Shown here in pieces: positions 17,715-26,258 of a stretch of DNA of 60,824 bases. The translations under genes were made by a program, and so were the position numbers. Source of the DNA: DATCJU01 sp036562635 (lineage in GTDB: Bacteria; Actinomycetota; Actinomycetes; Mycobacteriales; Pseudonocardiaceae); the NCBI GenBank assembly GCA_036562635.1, contig DATCJU010000064.1, forward strand, positions 1 through 60,824, read 5' to 3'. The first letter of the stretch is position 1; every line of letters begins with the position of its first letter. The notes beneath the pieces were generated by a model. That model saw only the letters and a program-made list of their open reading frames with translations, had not been told where the DNA came from and made no database searches.

Positions 17715-17733
17715 TCAGGTTAGGCATCCCTAA
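17715..17733. promoter_or_regulatory. Candidate IdeR/DtxR-type iron box
   Basis: The site TCAGGTTAGGCATCCCTAA matches the 19-bp IdeR consensus at 15 positions. It lies 24 bases before the FepD-like start, where a bound repressor would block initiation. Confidence 0.82.
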
Positions 17734-17973
17734 TTCTGCGTGAGGTGTGCTCGAGCCAACAGGGGTGGGTCACGTGGCGCCCAGCACACCCGCCCGACAG
17801 CCGAGCGGGGAAGCCCCGGGGGGACAAGGCGTCAGGCCACCGAGAATCGATTCCGCCGCGGGAAGGCGAACGCACCGAAATGAGAAGGACATCCACATCG
17901 TTCCGTGATCGTCTTCCCGGTCCGGAAACCGCCACCGGCGGGGAGCACGGGACGAAGGAGATTTCCGTAACGC

Positions 17974-18012
17974 GAACGGGGGCTTTCACCGTGACGGTGA
18001 AAGCCCCCGTTC
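17974..18012. terminator. Perfect 39-base palindrome, probable lsr2 terminator
   Basis: Two perfect 19-base arms flank a single central base (17993). It lies 122 bases beyond the lsr2 stop on the minus strand and could form a very stable hairpin in either transcript. A pyrimidine-rich run follows on the plus strand only. Terminator is the simplest reading; a large operator is an alternative. Confidence 0.6.
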
Positions 18013-18133
18013 TTCCTGTCAATGACCACACGGCGACCGTGCGGCTGTTCCGGTGTCGCGGGTGTTGACGTCAACAGCCGCTTTCGCCGCATCACCACCC
18101 CCGGTGATTCCACCGGCAGGCACACGGAACGGC

Positions 18134-18487
18134 TCAGCCGTTGTCCCGGTGGTACGCCTCGAGCACATCGGCCGGAATCCGACCACGGTCCGAGACCTTC
18201 ATGCCGCGCTTGCGCGCCCACTCCCGGATCGCCTGGTTCTGCTCCCGGTCGGCAGCCGCCGGGCGGGCGGTCTTACCAGCCCTGCCGGCACCGCGACGAC
18301 GTCCCCCACCGGTGCTGGCGCGCCGGGCTTTGGCGACGAACTCCGCGAGTGCCTCACGCAGCTTGCTCGCATTCTCCGCGGAGAGATCGATCTGGTACTC
18401 GACGCCGTCCAGACCGAACTCGACCGTCTCGTCGGCCTTGGACCCGTCCAGGTCATCGATGAGCTCGACGGTGACCTTCTGCGCCAT
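18134..18487 (-). CDS. lsr2: Nucleoid-associated protein Lsr2
   Basis: Lsr2 is the actinobacterial H-NS-like protein that binds AT-rich DNA in the minor groove and silences foreign genes. The 117-residue product has the N-terminal oligomerisation domain (MAQKVTVELIDDLDGSKADE onward), a basic Gly/Arg/Ala linker (about 55-80) and the C-terminal binding domain. The AT-hook-like RGR motif is at 101-103 in VSDRGRIPADVLEAY. GGGAGGA precedes the ATG. It lies downstream of lysS on the same strand, as in Mycobacterium. It may silence the lower-GC secretion genes near 52-53 kb, which is inference. Confidence 0.97.
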   Translation of the reverse strand: MAQKVTVELIDDLDGSKADETVEFGLDGVEYQIDLSAENASKLREALAEFVAKARRASTGGGRRRGAGRAGKTARPAAADREQNQAIREWARKRGMKVSDRGRIPADVLEAYHRDNG

Positions 18488-18650
18488 GGGCGTTGTCCTC
18501 CCTGGACATCAATGAGGCGGCGCGGAAAGCCCGACCGCCGCGCGACACCACAAAGTCTGGCAAGCAATCCGTTGCAGTTGTAGCGCCTTCCTTCAGGGTA
18601 AGGCAAACCAGTCCTGCCAACCAGACAACCTGTCCAGACTCACTCAAAGG

Positions 18651-20162
18651 TCATTCTGGACGGACCAGCGGGAAGAGGATCGTCTCTCGGATACCGAGTC
18701 CGGTGAGGGCCATCAGCAACCGGTCGATACCCATTCCCACTCCCCCGCTCGGCGGCATTCCGTACTCGAGGGCTCGCAGGAAGTCCTCGTCCAGCTGCAT
18801 GGCCTCCTCGTCACCCGCCGCGGCCAGCCGGGACTGCGCCTCCAGGCGCTCCCGCTCCACAACCGGGTCGACGAGCTCGGAATAACCGGTGGCCAGCTCG
18901 AAACCGCGCACGTACAGGTCCCACTTCTCGGCCACACCCGGCTGGGAACGGTGCTGCCGGGTCAGCGGCGAGGTCTCCAGCGGGAAGTCCCGTACGAAAG
19001 TGGGCGCGTACAGCTTGTCGCCGACCAGGTGCTCCCACAACTCCTCGATCAGCTTGCCGTGGCCCATCTTCGGGTCGACGTCCACGCCGTGCGCCTCCGC
19101 GTACTTGCGCAGTACCTCGACCGACGTCTGCGGCGTGACCTCCTCCCCGAGCGCCTCGGAAAGGGAGCCGTACATCGTGATGCTCCGCCACTCACCGGAC
19201 AGGTCGTACTCGGTGCCGTCGGCGAGTGTGACCACCTGCGTGCCGAACACGTTCTCGGCGGCTTCCTGGATCAGCTCCCGGGTCAACACCGCCATCGTGT
19301 CGTAGGTGGCGTAGGCCTCGTAGAACTCCAGCATCGCGAACTCGGGCGAGTGGGAGGAATCACTGCCCTCGTTCCGGAAGTTGCGGTTGATCTCGAAGAC
19401 CTTCTCGATACCGCCGACCACGCAGCGCTTCAGGTACAGCTCCGGCGCGATGCGGAGGTACAGATCGATGTCGAAGGCGTTGGAGTGGGTGACGAACGGC
19501 CGAGCCGCCGCGCCGCCGTGCAGCGTCTGCAGCATCGGCGTCTCCACCTCGAGGTAACCACGCCGGTGGAACGAATCGCGCAGCGAACGCACCACACCCG
19601 AACGGATACGCACGGTCTTCCTGGCCTGCTCACGCAGGATCAGGTCCACGTAGCGCTGCCGGACACGGGTCTCCTCGGCGAGTTCCTTGTGCGCCACCGG
19701 AAGCGGACGCAGTGCCTTGGAGGCGATACGCCATTCCTCGGCCATCACCGACAGCTCACCGCGCCGGGAGGTCACCACCTCACCACGCACGAACACGTGG
19801 TCACCGAGGTCGACGTCGCTCTTCCAGGCGCTCAGCGCCTCCTCACCGACCCGGTTCAGGCTCAGCATGGCCTGCAGCTCGGTGCCATCCCCCTCCCGGA
19901 GGGTGGCGAAACAGAGCTTGCCGGTGTTGCGCAGGAACATCACCCGTCCGGTGACGCCGACGATCTCCCCGGTCGCGGTGTCCGGCGGCAGATCCGGGTA
20001 CTTCTCGCGAACCTGACGGAGCGTGTGGGTGCGCGGCACCTCCACCGGATAGGGGTCGTTACCGGAGGCCAGCAGGCGTTCCCGCTTCTGCCGGCGCACC
20101 CGCATCTGCTCGGGAAGGTCCTCGGCGCCGTTCGCGGGGTGCTGCTGGGGCTGTTCGGTCAC
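18651..20162 (-). CDS. lysS: Lysine--tRNA ligase, class II
   Basis: LysRS charges tRNA-Lys. The 503-residue product has an N-terminal OB-fold anticodon domain and a class II catalytic domain. Motif 2 lies around FRNEGSDSSHSPEFAMLEFY and motif 3 around GMPPSGGVGMGIDRLLMALTG. The C-terminal ETILFPLVRP is the usual LysRS ending. The GTG at 20162 was preferred to an in-frame TTG nine bases upstream; neither has a clear Shine-Dalgarno. A terminator separates it from coaX, so it has its own promoter. Confidence 0.95.
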   Translation of the reverse strand: MTEQPQQHPANGAEDLPEQMRVRRQKRERLLASGNDPYPVEVPRTHTLRQVREKYPDLPPDTATGEIVGVTGRVMFLRNTGKLCFATLREGDGTELQAMLSLNRVGEEALSAWKSDVDLGDHVFVRGEVVTSRRGELSVMAEEWRIASKALRPLPVAHKELAEETRVRQRYVDLILREQARKTVRIRSGVVRSLRDSFHRRGYLEVETPMLQTLHGGAAARPFVTHSNAFDIDLYLRIAPELYLKRCVVGGIEKVFEINRNFRNEGSDSSHSPEFAMLEFYEAYATYDTMAVLTRELIQEAAENVFGTQVVTLADGTEYDLSGEWRSITMYGSLSEALGEEVTPQTSVEVLRKYAEAHGVDVDPKMGHGKLIEELWEHLVGDKLYAPTFVRDFPLETSPLTRQHRSQPGVAEKWDLYVRGFELATGYSELVDPVVERERLEAQSRLAAAGDEEAMQLDEDFLRALEYGMPPSGGVGMGIDRLLMALTGLGIRETILFPLVRPE

Positions 20163-20251
20163 GGATGACAAGGGTACGGAACCGCCCGCGTCGACCCCGT
20201 ACCGGGCAGGACGTCGGTGAGCTCCGTCGCGTCACGGCCGTCCACCCCGAC

Positions 20252-20295
20252 GTCCGGTTCCCGCACCGGCGACCGGGGCGGTGCGGGAACCGGAC
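20252..20295 (-). terminator. coaX terminator hairpin
   Basis: A perfect 16-bp stem with a 12-base loop begins six bases after the coaX stop. It would end the panC-panD-coaX transcript before lysS. Confidence 0.78.
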
Positions 20296-20300
20296 CACGA

Positions 20301-21086
20301 TCAGGGCACGTTGCGCTCGAAGACCAGGCGCAGGCCGAGCAGCGTCAGGTCCGGGATGTGGTGCTGGATGGTCTCCGACTCGGCGACCACCAGCGAGGCC
20401 AGGCCACCGGTGGCGATCACCGCGGTCGGTCCCCCGTGGGCGGCCTCCAGCTCGCGCACTATGCGCCGCACCAGCCCGTCGACCTGGCCGGCGAACCCGT
20501 AGAGGATGCCCGACTGCAGACACTCCACGGTGTTCTTGCCGATCACCGACCGCGGCCGGACCAGCTGCACCTTCACCAGCTGGGCCGCGCGGGCGGCCAG
20601 CGCGTCCAGCGAGATCTCGATCCCGGGGGCGAGCGCGCCACCGAGGAACTCGCCCTTGGCCGACACCACGTCGATGTTGGTCGAGGTGCCAAAGTCCACC
20701 ACCACACAGTTGGTGCTGAACAGGTGGTGCGCCGCCAGGGTGTTGATCACCCGGTCGGTACCGACCTCCTTGGGGTTGTCCACCAGCAGCGGCACCCCGG
20801 TCCGGATACCGGGCTCGACGACCACCCGCGGCACCGTCTCCCAGTACCGGGCCAGCATCACCTTCATCTCCCGCAGCACCGCGGGCACCGTGGACAGCAG
20901 GGAGATGCCGGACACCTTCTCGGCGTATTCGCCCAGGAGACCACGCATCGTCAGCGCCATCTCGTCGGCGGTCATCCGCGGGTCGGTCCGCATCCGCCAG
21001 TCCCGCACCAGGGTGGCGTCGTCACCCCGGCCGGAGTACAGGCCGAGCACGATGTTGGTGTTACCGACGTCTACGGCGAGCAGCAC
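20301..21086 (-). CDS. coaX: Type III pantothenate kinase
   Basis: CoaX phosphorylates pantothenate, the first step of CoA synthesis from the vitamin. The 261-residue product has the ASKHA-fold signatures: N-terminal DVGNTNIVLG (phosphate loop), VDFGTSTNIDVV and ATGGLASLV. Length is normal for type III enzymes, which are not feedback-inhibited by CoA. The GTG start at 21086 has AAGGGA about 10 bases upstream. It lies 50 bases after panD, completing a panC-panD-coaX run that covers pantothenate synthesis and activation. Confidence 0.95.
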   Translation of the reverse strand: MLLAVDVGNTNIVLGLYSGRGDDATLVRDWRMRTDPRMTADEMALTMRGLLGEYAEKVSGISLLSTVPAVLREMKVMLARYWETVPRVVVEPGIRTGVPLLVDNPKEVGTDRVINTLAAHHLFSTNCVVVDFGTSTNIDVVSAKGEFLGGALAPGIEISLDALAARAAQLVKVQLVRPRSVIGKNTVECLQSGILYGFAGQVDGLVRRIVRELEAAHGGPTAVIATGGLASLVVAESETIQHHIPDLTLLGLRLVFERNVP

Positions 21087-21136
21087 CGGATGGTTTCCCT
21101 TCGATGAACCCCGGCCGGGGGACGGACGGGTGATGG

Positions 21137-21622
21137 TCAGCTGTCGGCCTGCAGCAGGGCGTCCAGGCGGGCTGCGTCGACCGTCTCGGCGAGCGGGGCC
21201 TCGGACTCGGGCCGCGTCACGGCACCGCTGGTCAGGCCCGACCCCTCCGGCGCGTGCGCCGGGTCGGCGCCCCGCTCGACGACCCGGTTGTCGGCGTCGA
21301 CGAACACCACCTTCGGCCGGTAGGACCGGGCCTCCAGTTCGTCCATCACACCGTAGGAGATGAGGATGACCAGGTCACCGGGGTGCACCAGGTGGGCGGC
21401 CGCACCGTTGATGCCCAGCACCCCGCTTCCCCGCTCCCCGGGGATGACGTAGGTCTCCAGCCGCGCACCGTTGGTGACGTCGACGATCGTCACCTGCTCG
21501 CCCGGAAGCAGGTCCGCGGCGTCCATCAGGTCCTCGTCCACCGTCACCGAGCCGACGTAGTGCAGGTCGGCCTGGGTCACCGTCGCCCTGTGGATCTTCG
21601 ACTTCAGCATCGTGCGGAACAT
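21137..21622 (-). CDS. panD: Aspartate 1-decarboxylase proenzyme
   Basis: PanD makes beta-alanine from aspartate. The self-cleavage site is G24-S25 in LHYVGSVTVDE, where Ser25 becomes the catalytic pyruvoyl group. Conserved segments are MLKSKIHRATVTQADL and GERGSGVLGINGAAA. The 161-residue length includes a C-terminal extension of roughly 35 residues beyond the core barrel, which varies in actinobacteria. It lies 51 bases downstream of panC, whose product joins beta-alanine to pantoate. Confidence 0.96.
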   Translation of the reverse strand: MFRTMLKSKIHRATVTQADLHYVGSVTVDEDLMDAADLLPGEQVTIVDVTNGARLETYVIPGERGSGVLGINGAAAHLVHPGDLVILISYGVMDELEARSYRPKVVFVDADNRVVERGADPAHAPEGSGLTSGAVTRPESEAPLAETVDAARLDALLQADS

Positions 21623-21673
21623 CGCAGACCTTTCTCTCAGCGGCCGTGTGTCCTGTGACCTCGCGGTGGCCCC

Positions 21674-22645
21674 TCAGCGGCCCGTGCCCTGTGCCGGCCG
21701 TTCCTGCTCCTGCGCCGTGGAAGCCGTGCCGTCCTCGGGCACCCCGGGGGCCGCCGGCAGTCCCAGGCTGCCCACCACCACCGGGCAGTTGTCGATCAGG
21801 CGGGTGGTGCCGACCCGGGCCGCCACCAGCAGCCGAGCCTCACCCCGCTCCGGTGCCGGGCCCAGGTCCGGGGAACGCAGCTCCAGGTAGTCCAGGTCCA
21901 CCCCGGGTTCGGCGTCCAGCACCTGCCGGGCCGCGGCCAGCGCCGCCTGCGGTCCGTCGGGGGCGGCGTGCGTCCCCGCGGCCAGGGCCGCCGAGAGCGC
22001 CAGGGCGCTGCGCCGCTCCTCCTCGGACAGGTAGGTGTTCCGGGAGGACAGGGCCAGACCGTCGGCGCTGCGCACCGTGGGCACGCCGACGATCTGCACG
22101 TCCATGTTCAGGTCGCGCACCATCCGGCGGATCAGCACGAGCTGCTGGTAGTCCTTCTCCCCGAAGAAGGCCAGGTCCGGCCGCACGATGTTGAACAGCT
22201 TGCAGACCACGGTGAGCACGCCGGCGAAATGCCCCGGCCGGGAGGCGCCCTCCAGCTCGTCCCCCAGCGGACCGGGGTGCACGGTGATCTGCGCACCCTC
22301 CGGGTACATGTCCTCGGCCCGTGGCGCGAGCACCAGCTCCACGCCCTCCGCCCGGCAGACCTCCAGGTCGGCCTCCAGGGTGCGGGGGTAGCGGTCCAGG
22401 TCCTCGCCCGCCCCGAACTGCAGCGGGTTCACGAAGATCGAGACCACGGTGACCGTGTTGGGGATGCGGCGGGCCCGCTTGATCAGCTCACGGTGCCCGT
22501 CGTGCAGGGCCCCCATGGTGGGCACCAGCACGATCCTGCGCCCCACCCCACGCAGGGCACGGGTCACCTTGCCCAGCTCGGCCGGGTTGGTGTGCAGGGT
22601 CAACTGCCCGGGGGTGTACCCGGTCTCGGACGAGTTCGGCGTCAT
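21674..22645 (-). CDS. panC: Pantothenate synthetase
   Basis: PanC condenses pantoate and beta-alanine using ATP. The 323-residue product has the adenylation motifs VPTMGALHDGH (HIGH-like), IFVNPLQFGAGEDLDRYPR, FGEKDYQQLVLIRRMV and LALSSRNTYLS (KMSKS-equivalent). The tail after about residue 290 is Pro/Glu/Gln-rich and probably disordered. GAGGAGA precedes the ATG. It heads the panC-panD-coaX operon and follows the DUF2520 gene by about 66 bases, so the run may include that gene. Confidence 0.96.
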   Translation of the reverse strand: MTPNSSETGYTPGQLTLHTNPAELGKVTRALRGVGRRIVLVPTMGALHDGHRELIKRARRIPNTVTVVSIFVNPLQFGAGEDLDRYPRTLEADLEVCRAEGVELVLAPRAEDMYPEGAQITVHPGPLGDELEGASRPGHFAGVLTVVCKLFNIVRPDLAFFGEKDYQQLVLIRRMVRDLNMDVQIVGVPTVRSADGLALSSRNTYLSEEERRSALALSAALAAGTHAAPDGPQAALAAARQVLDAEPGVDLDYLELRSPDLGPAPERGEARLLVAARVGTTRLIDNCPVVVGSLGLPAAPGVPEDGTASTAQEQERPAQGTGR

Positions 22646-22711
22646 CGGGTCTCCTCAGGGGATACGGTCACACCACGGGCCCCACCGCGGCCGACCGGTG
22701 TGTCCGCGCAC

Positions 22712-23659
22712 TCAGTGCTGGTCATCGTCCCGGTGGTCTCCGTCGGCGGCCGGGCCCGACTCGGGCACGTCGTCCTGGTCGAGGGCGTTCCGCAGGTCCG
22801 GTACCGCCTCCGGGCGCAGGACCCCCGCCGCCTCGGCCCGCTGGGCGGTGCGACGGGCCAGGGCCCGGTAGACCGGAATCACGTCGGGGGCGGTGGCGCC
22901 CAGCACCTCCAGGTGTCGACGCACGGTGCCCGCGTCCCCCCGGGCCACCGGGCCGGTCAGGGCCCGGTCGCCGTGCCGCAGTGCGTTGTCCAGAGCCGCG
23001 GACAACAGCGGGCCCAGCAGGCGCTCGGCCTCCCTCACTCCGGCCTTCCGCAGCAGGTCGGCCGCCTCGGTCACCACGGTGATCAGGTAGTTGGAGCCGT
23101 GTGCCAGCGCCGCGTGGTAGAGCGCGCGGGCCGACTCGGGCACCCGGACCGGCTCGCCTCCCATCTCCACGACCAACGCCTCGCCCACGTTCCAGGCCGA
23201 CTCGTCGCCCTCGGCGGCGGTGACCCCGAACGGGCAGGAGCTCAGGCGCTGCAGGTCCTCGGGGCTGCCGGTGAACGTCATCGCGGGGTGCAGGGCCAAC
23301 GGCAACGCACCCAGGTCCGCCGCGGGCGCCAGCACGTCCACCCCGTGCGCACCCGAGGTGTGCACCACGATCTGCCCGGAACGCAGCGAGCCGGTGGCGG
23401 CCAGGCCACGGACCAGTCCGGCGAGCGCGTCGTCGGGCACGGCCAGCAACACCAGGTCGGAGCGCGCCACGACCACGTCCGGCGGGAGCAACGGCACGTC
23501 GGGCAACAGTTCCTCGGCCCTGCGCACCGAGTCCCGCGAGACCCCGGACGCAGCGACCACCACGTGCCCCGCGCGGGCCAGGGCAGCTCCGAGCACGGCT
23601 CCGACCCGGCCGGCCGAAACGACACCGACGGCGAGTCGGGCCGGACGCTGGAGCGTCAT
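22712..23659 (-). CDS. Rossmann-like and DUF2520 domain-containing protein
   Basis: The 315-residue product starts at ATG 23659 with GAGGAG upstream; the longer frame to 23761 lacks support. An N-terminal Rossmann-like domain (LAVGVVSAGRVGAVLGAALA) is followed by an alpha-helical DUF2520 domain, with signatures LPLALHPAMTFTG and YHAALAHGSNYLI. The layout resembles ketopantoate reductase-like 6-phosphogluconate-dehydrogenase-fold proteins. Position immediately before panC suggests it could supply pantoate, but this is unproven and PanE activity should not be assumed. The same gene precedes panC in Mycobacterium. Confidence 0.8.
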   Translation of the reverse strand: MTLQRPARLAVGVVSAGRVGAVLGAALARAGHVVVAASGVSRDSVRRAEELLPDVPLLPPDVVVARSDLVLLAVPDDALAGLVRGLAATGSLRSGQIVVHTSGAHGVDVLAPAADLGALPLALHPAMTFTGSPEDLQRLSSCPFGVTAAEGDESAWNVGEALVVEMGGEPVRVPESARALYHAALAHGSNYLITVVTEAADLLRKAGVREAERLLGPLLSAALDNALRHGDRALTGPVARGDAGTVRRHLEVLGATAPDVIPVYRALARRTAQRAEAAGVLRPEAVPDLRNALDQDDVPESGPAADGDHRDDDQH

Positions 23660-23837
23660 TGCACCACTCCTCGAAACGTTCCAGTCCCGCTCCTGCGCGG
23701 GTACCGGACGGCGGCGCGAGACTAACCGGAAGCGGGCACCGACATGGCGCCCGGGTGACAAGGTTCACCGATGGCACCGGCCACGCGCAGGAGCAGGCCC
23801 GAGGAGCGGATCCGGGGCCGGCCGTCCGGTGTCCCGG

Positions 23838-25067
23838 TCAGTCCTCCGCGGACTCCGCCGCCGTGACCGCTTCCTCTTCCTTCCGGCGACGGTTCCGCCG
23901 CGGCCGACCGCCCGAGGCCTTCGAGGCCGCACGCACCGCCTCCGCCCGCGCCTGCTGCAGCGCGGTGAGCAGCTGGTCGTGCCGCTCCCGGGTCTCCGGT
24001 CCCTCGGCACCCTGGTGGATGCGGTGGTACAGGAAGGCGAGCGCGGTCACCGCGTTCTGGTAGGTGGTCACGGCGCGGGCCGCCGCGGGGCCCGACCGGC
24101 GCAGGACCTTCAGCCGCCACCGTCGACGCTTGGCCAGGCTGCCCAGCAACGGGACCTCGCTGGGGGCGATCCAGCCGCGCTCGGCGAAGAAGCGGAGCTT
24201 CCCGGCCACCACCCGCTGCTCCCGGCGGCGCTGCCAGATCACCAGCCACACCACGCCCGCGAACACCGGCACCATGACCAGGAAGTAGAAGTTCAGCCAG
24301 GCCACGCCGTTGCCGATGGTCGCCGAGCCGTTCCACAGCGCGTGCAGCAGCACCGCGAGCAGGAAACCGCCGAGCAGGGCCAGCCAGCGCAGCGGACGGC
24401 GACTGGCGGCCACCACTCCCGCACCCAGGCCGATCATGGTGGTGAACAGCGGGTGGGCGAACGGGGCGAACACGCCGCGCAGGATGAACACCCCGACCAC
24501 ACCCTGGTCGACCCCGCCGAGCCCGCTCTCGGCGAAGGCCCGGCCGAAGTAGAAGATGTTCTCGGTGAACGCGAACCCGGCGGCGACCATGCCGGCGTAG
24601 ACCACGCCGTCGACCAGGCCGTTGAACTCGTGGCGCCGGAAGAGCAACAGACCGAGCAGGAACAGCCCCTTGGTCAGCTCCTCGGCCACGGGGGCCACCA
24701 CGACCGAACGCACCAGGTCCACGTCGGTCATGCCGAGCACGAGTTCCCCGATGATGTCGGCGTGGTCGTTGACCGCCAACGAGGTCACCGTGGCGATGCA
24801 GGCGCCCCACAGGAACGCCACCAGCATCACCTTCGGCGGCTCGGGCTCCCAGCGGTCCACCCACATGAAGGCACCGACCACGGTGGCGACCGGCAGCAAC
24901 GCGGCCACCGCTCCCACCAGCACCGCGGCCACACCGACCCGAGAGGTGGCCAGACCCAGCAACGTCAGGCCGCTCATCCCCAGGACGAGCATCCCCAGGA
25001 CCGGCAGCCACACCACTTTGCGCCGGCGGGTCCGTTCCAGGGCCTGCGGTGGCAGTGCGTCGATCAC
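23838..25067 (-). CDS. PrsW-family intramembrane metalloprotease
   Basis: The product is about 409 residues with 8-9 membrane helices and the motif set of the PrsW/CPBP-like group: VVAPVAEELTKGLFLLGLLL (EExxK), FAFTENIFYF, FAHPLFTTMIG and LHALWNGSA. These Glu and His residues would bind metal in the membrane. PrsW in Bacillus cleaves an anti-sigma factor; the target here is unknown. A basic tail of about 100 residues is cytoplasmic. Starts at GTG 25067 or TTG 25073 are both possible. The 11-base gap to the MidA-like gene upstream suggests co-transcription. Confidence 0.85.
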   Translation of the reverse strand: MIDALPPQALERTRRRKVVWLPVLGMLVLGMSGLTLLGLATSRVGVAAVLVGAVAALLPVATVVGAFMWVDRWEPEPPKVMLVAFLWGACIATVTSLAVNDHADIIGELVLGMTDVDLVRSVVVAPVAEELTKGLFLLGLLLFRRHEFNGLVDGVVYAGMVAAGFAFTENIFYFGRAFAESGLGGVDQGVVGVFILRGVFAPFAHPLFTTMIGLGAGVVAASRRPLRWLALLGGFLLAVLLHALWNGSATIGNGVAWLNFYFLVMVPVFAGVVWLVIWQRRREQRVVAGKLRFFAERGWIAPSEVPLLGSLAKRRRWRLKVLRRSGPAAARAVTTYQNAVTALAFLYHRIHQGAEGPETRERHDQLLTALQQARAEAVRAASKASGGRPRRNRRRKEEEAVTAAESAED

Positions 25068-25078
25068 GAGCAAGCACC

Positions 25079-26152
25079 CTAGAGGGTCGGCGGGGAACTC
25101 TCCGCAGCCCGGCCGTCACCCCGTGACTCCCCCACCGCCCCGGGCAGCAGGTCGGTGACCCGCACTCCCACACCGACCTGCAGCAGCCAGCCGAACCCGC
25201 CCAGCCCGGCCGGGTCGCACAACTCGGCCACCCGGCCCGCCCGGGCGGTGGCGGCCAGCCAACCGACCGGATCGGTGCCGGCCAGACCCGCCGGGGGTGC
25301 CGCACCGGTCAGCCCGAGTGCGGTCAGGGCGTCCCGCTGCCGCACCAGCACCGTGCCCCCGGGAGCGGCGGACGTGGCCGCGGCGGCGCAGGCGTCCAGT
25401 GCGACGTGCGCGGTCAGGTCGCAGCTCCCGTCGGGCACCGGGACCACCGACCGGCCCGCCCGGTAGGCGGCCAGGGTTCCGGTGCGGAACCGACCGCGGG
25501 CCCGTTCCGACAGCAGGTGGTCGTAGTCGACCGCCAACGCGGCACCGGCCCGCACCCGCCGCACCGCGTTCGCCCAGGCCGCGTCCCGGGGCGCGCCGAC
25601 CTCCGCCCGAGCCCCCTCGTCGAGGCCCTCGCCGTGGCGCAGCGGCCACCAGCGGTCCAGCCAGGCCAGCTCGTCCGGCCCGGCGGGGGCACCGGGCCGC
25701 TCGGTACCGTCGGCGGCCACCGCCAGCCGCCACACCCGGCCGCGCCGGACCTGCACCACCGGGCAGGGCACCGAGTCCAGCCACTCGTGACCGACCAGCA
25801 GCCCGGTGACGTGGTCCGGCAGGTCCTTCCGCCAGTGCACCGGGGTGTCCCCGCCCACCGGCGGGTGCACCTCCACCGCGGTCACCCGCAGTCGGCGCCG
25901 TAGGTCCGGGGGTGCCAGTTCGGCGACCGTGCCCGCCAGCTCCCCGCCGCCCGCGCCGACGTCGACGAACTCCACCGGGTCCGGCCGGCCCAGGGCGAGG
26001 TCGATCCGGCCGAGCAGTTCCAGCAGCGCCTCGGCCAGTTCCGGTCCCACCAGCGGTGCGGTGCGGAAGTGCTGGGCCGGCCGTTCCCCTCGGGCGAAGA
26101 ACCCACCCGGCCCGTAGAGGGCCCGTGCCCATGCCTGCTCCCAGTCCCGCAC
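25079..26152 (-). CDS. MidA/NDUFAF7-like SAM-dependent methyltransferase
   Basis: The 357-residue product matches the MidA (COG1565) family. Features are an N-terminal YGPGGFFARGERPAQHFRT segment, the SAM loop FVDVGAGGGELAGT and the GHEWLDSVP motif, equivalent to the NEFFDALP motif of human NDUFAF7. NDUFAF7 dimethylates Arg85 of complex I subunit NDUFS2, the NuoD homologue, and a NuoD-like gene is divergently adjacent here. A matching modifier-substrate pair is therefore plausible but untested. The GTG start at 26152 has no strong Shine-Dalgarno. The PrsW gene follows 11 bases downstream. Confidence 0.82.
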   Translation of the reverse strand: MRDWEQAWARALYGPGGFFARGERPAQHFRTAPLVGPELAEALLELLGRIDLALGRPDPVEFVDVGAGGGELAGTVAELAPPDLRRRLRVTAVEVHPPVGGDTPVHWRKDLPDHVTGLLVGHEWLDSVPCPVVQVRRGRVWRLAVAADGTERPGAPAGPDELAWLDRWWPLRHGEGLDEGARAEVGAPRDAAWANAVRRVRAGAALAVDYDHLLSERARGRFRTGTLAAYRAGRSVVPVPDGSCDLTAHVALDACAAAATSAAPGGTVLVRQRDALTALGLTGAAPPAGLAGTDPVGWLAATARAGRVAELCDPAGLGGFGWLLQVGVGVRVTDLLPGAVGESRGDGRAAESSPPTL

Positions 26153-26258
26153 GAAACCGGGACCCTACGGCAGGGCGACCATCGGCGTGTCCGGGTACGG
26201 ACGCGTGCAGGGACCGCACCCGCACAGGGTCCGCACGGCACTCCGCGACAATGGGCGG

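Larger units (their letters stand above)
17691..18133. other. Intergenic region fepD-like / lsr2
   Basis: This 443-base gap lies between two minus-strand units. It holds an iron box next to the permease start and a perfect 39-base palindrome. I see no credible gene: open frames on both strands run through the palindrome and lack family resemblance. No siderophore-binding protein gene is here, although one might be expected beside the transporter. Confidence 0.6.

Noticed and set aside
17745..18068. 107-codon open frame on the plus strand between the fepD-like gene and lsr2
   Set aside because: It runs straight through the perfect palindrome and has no ribosome site or family resemblance.
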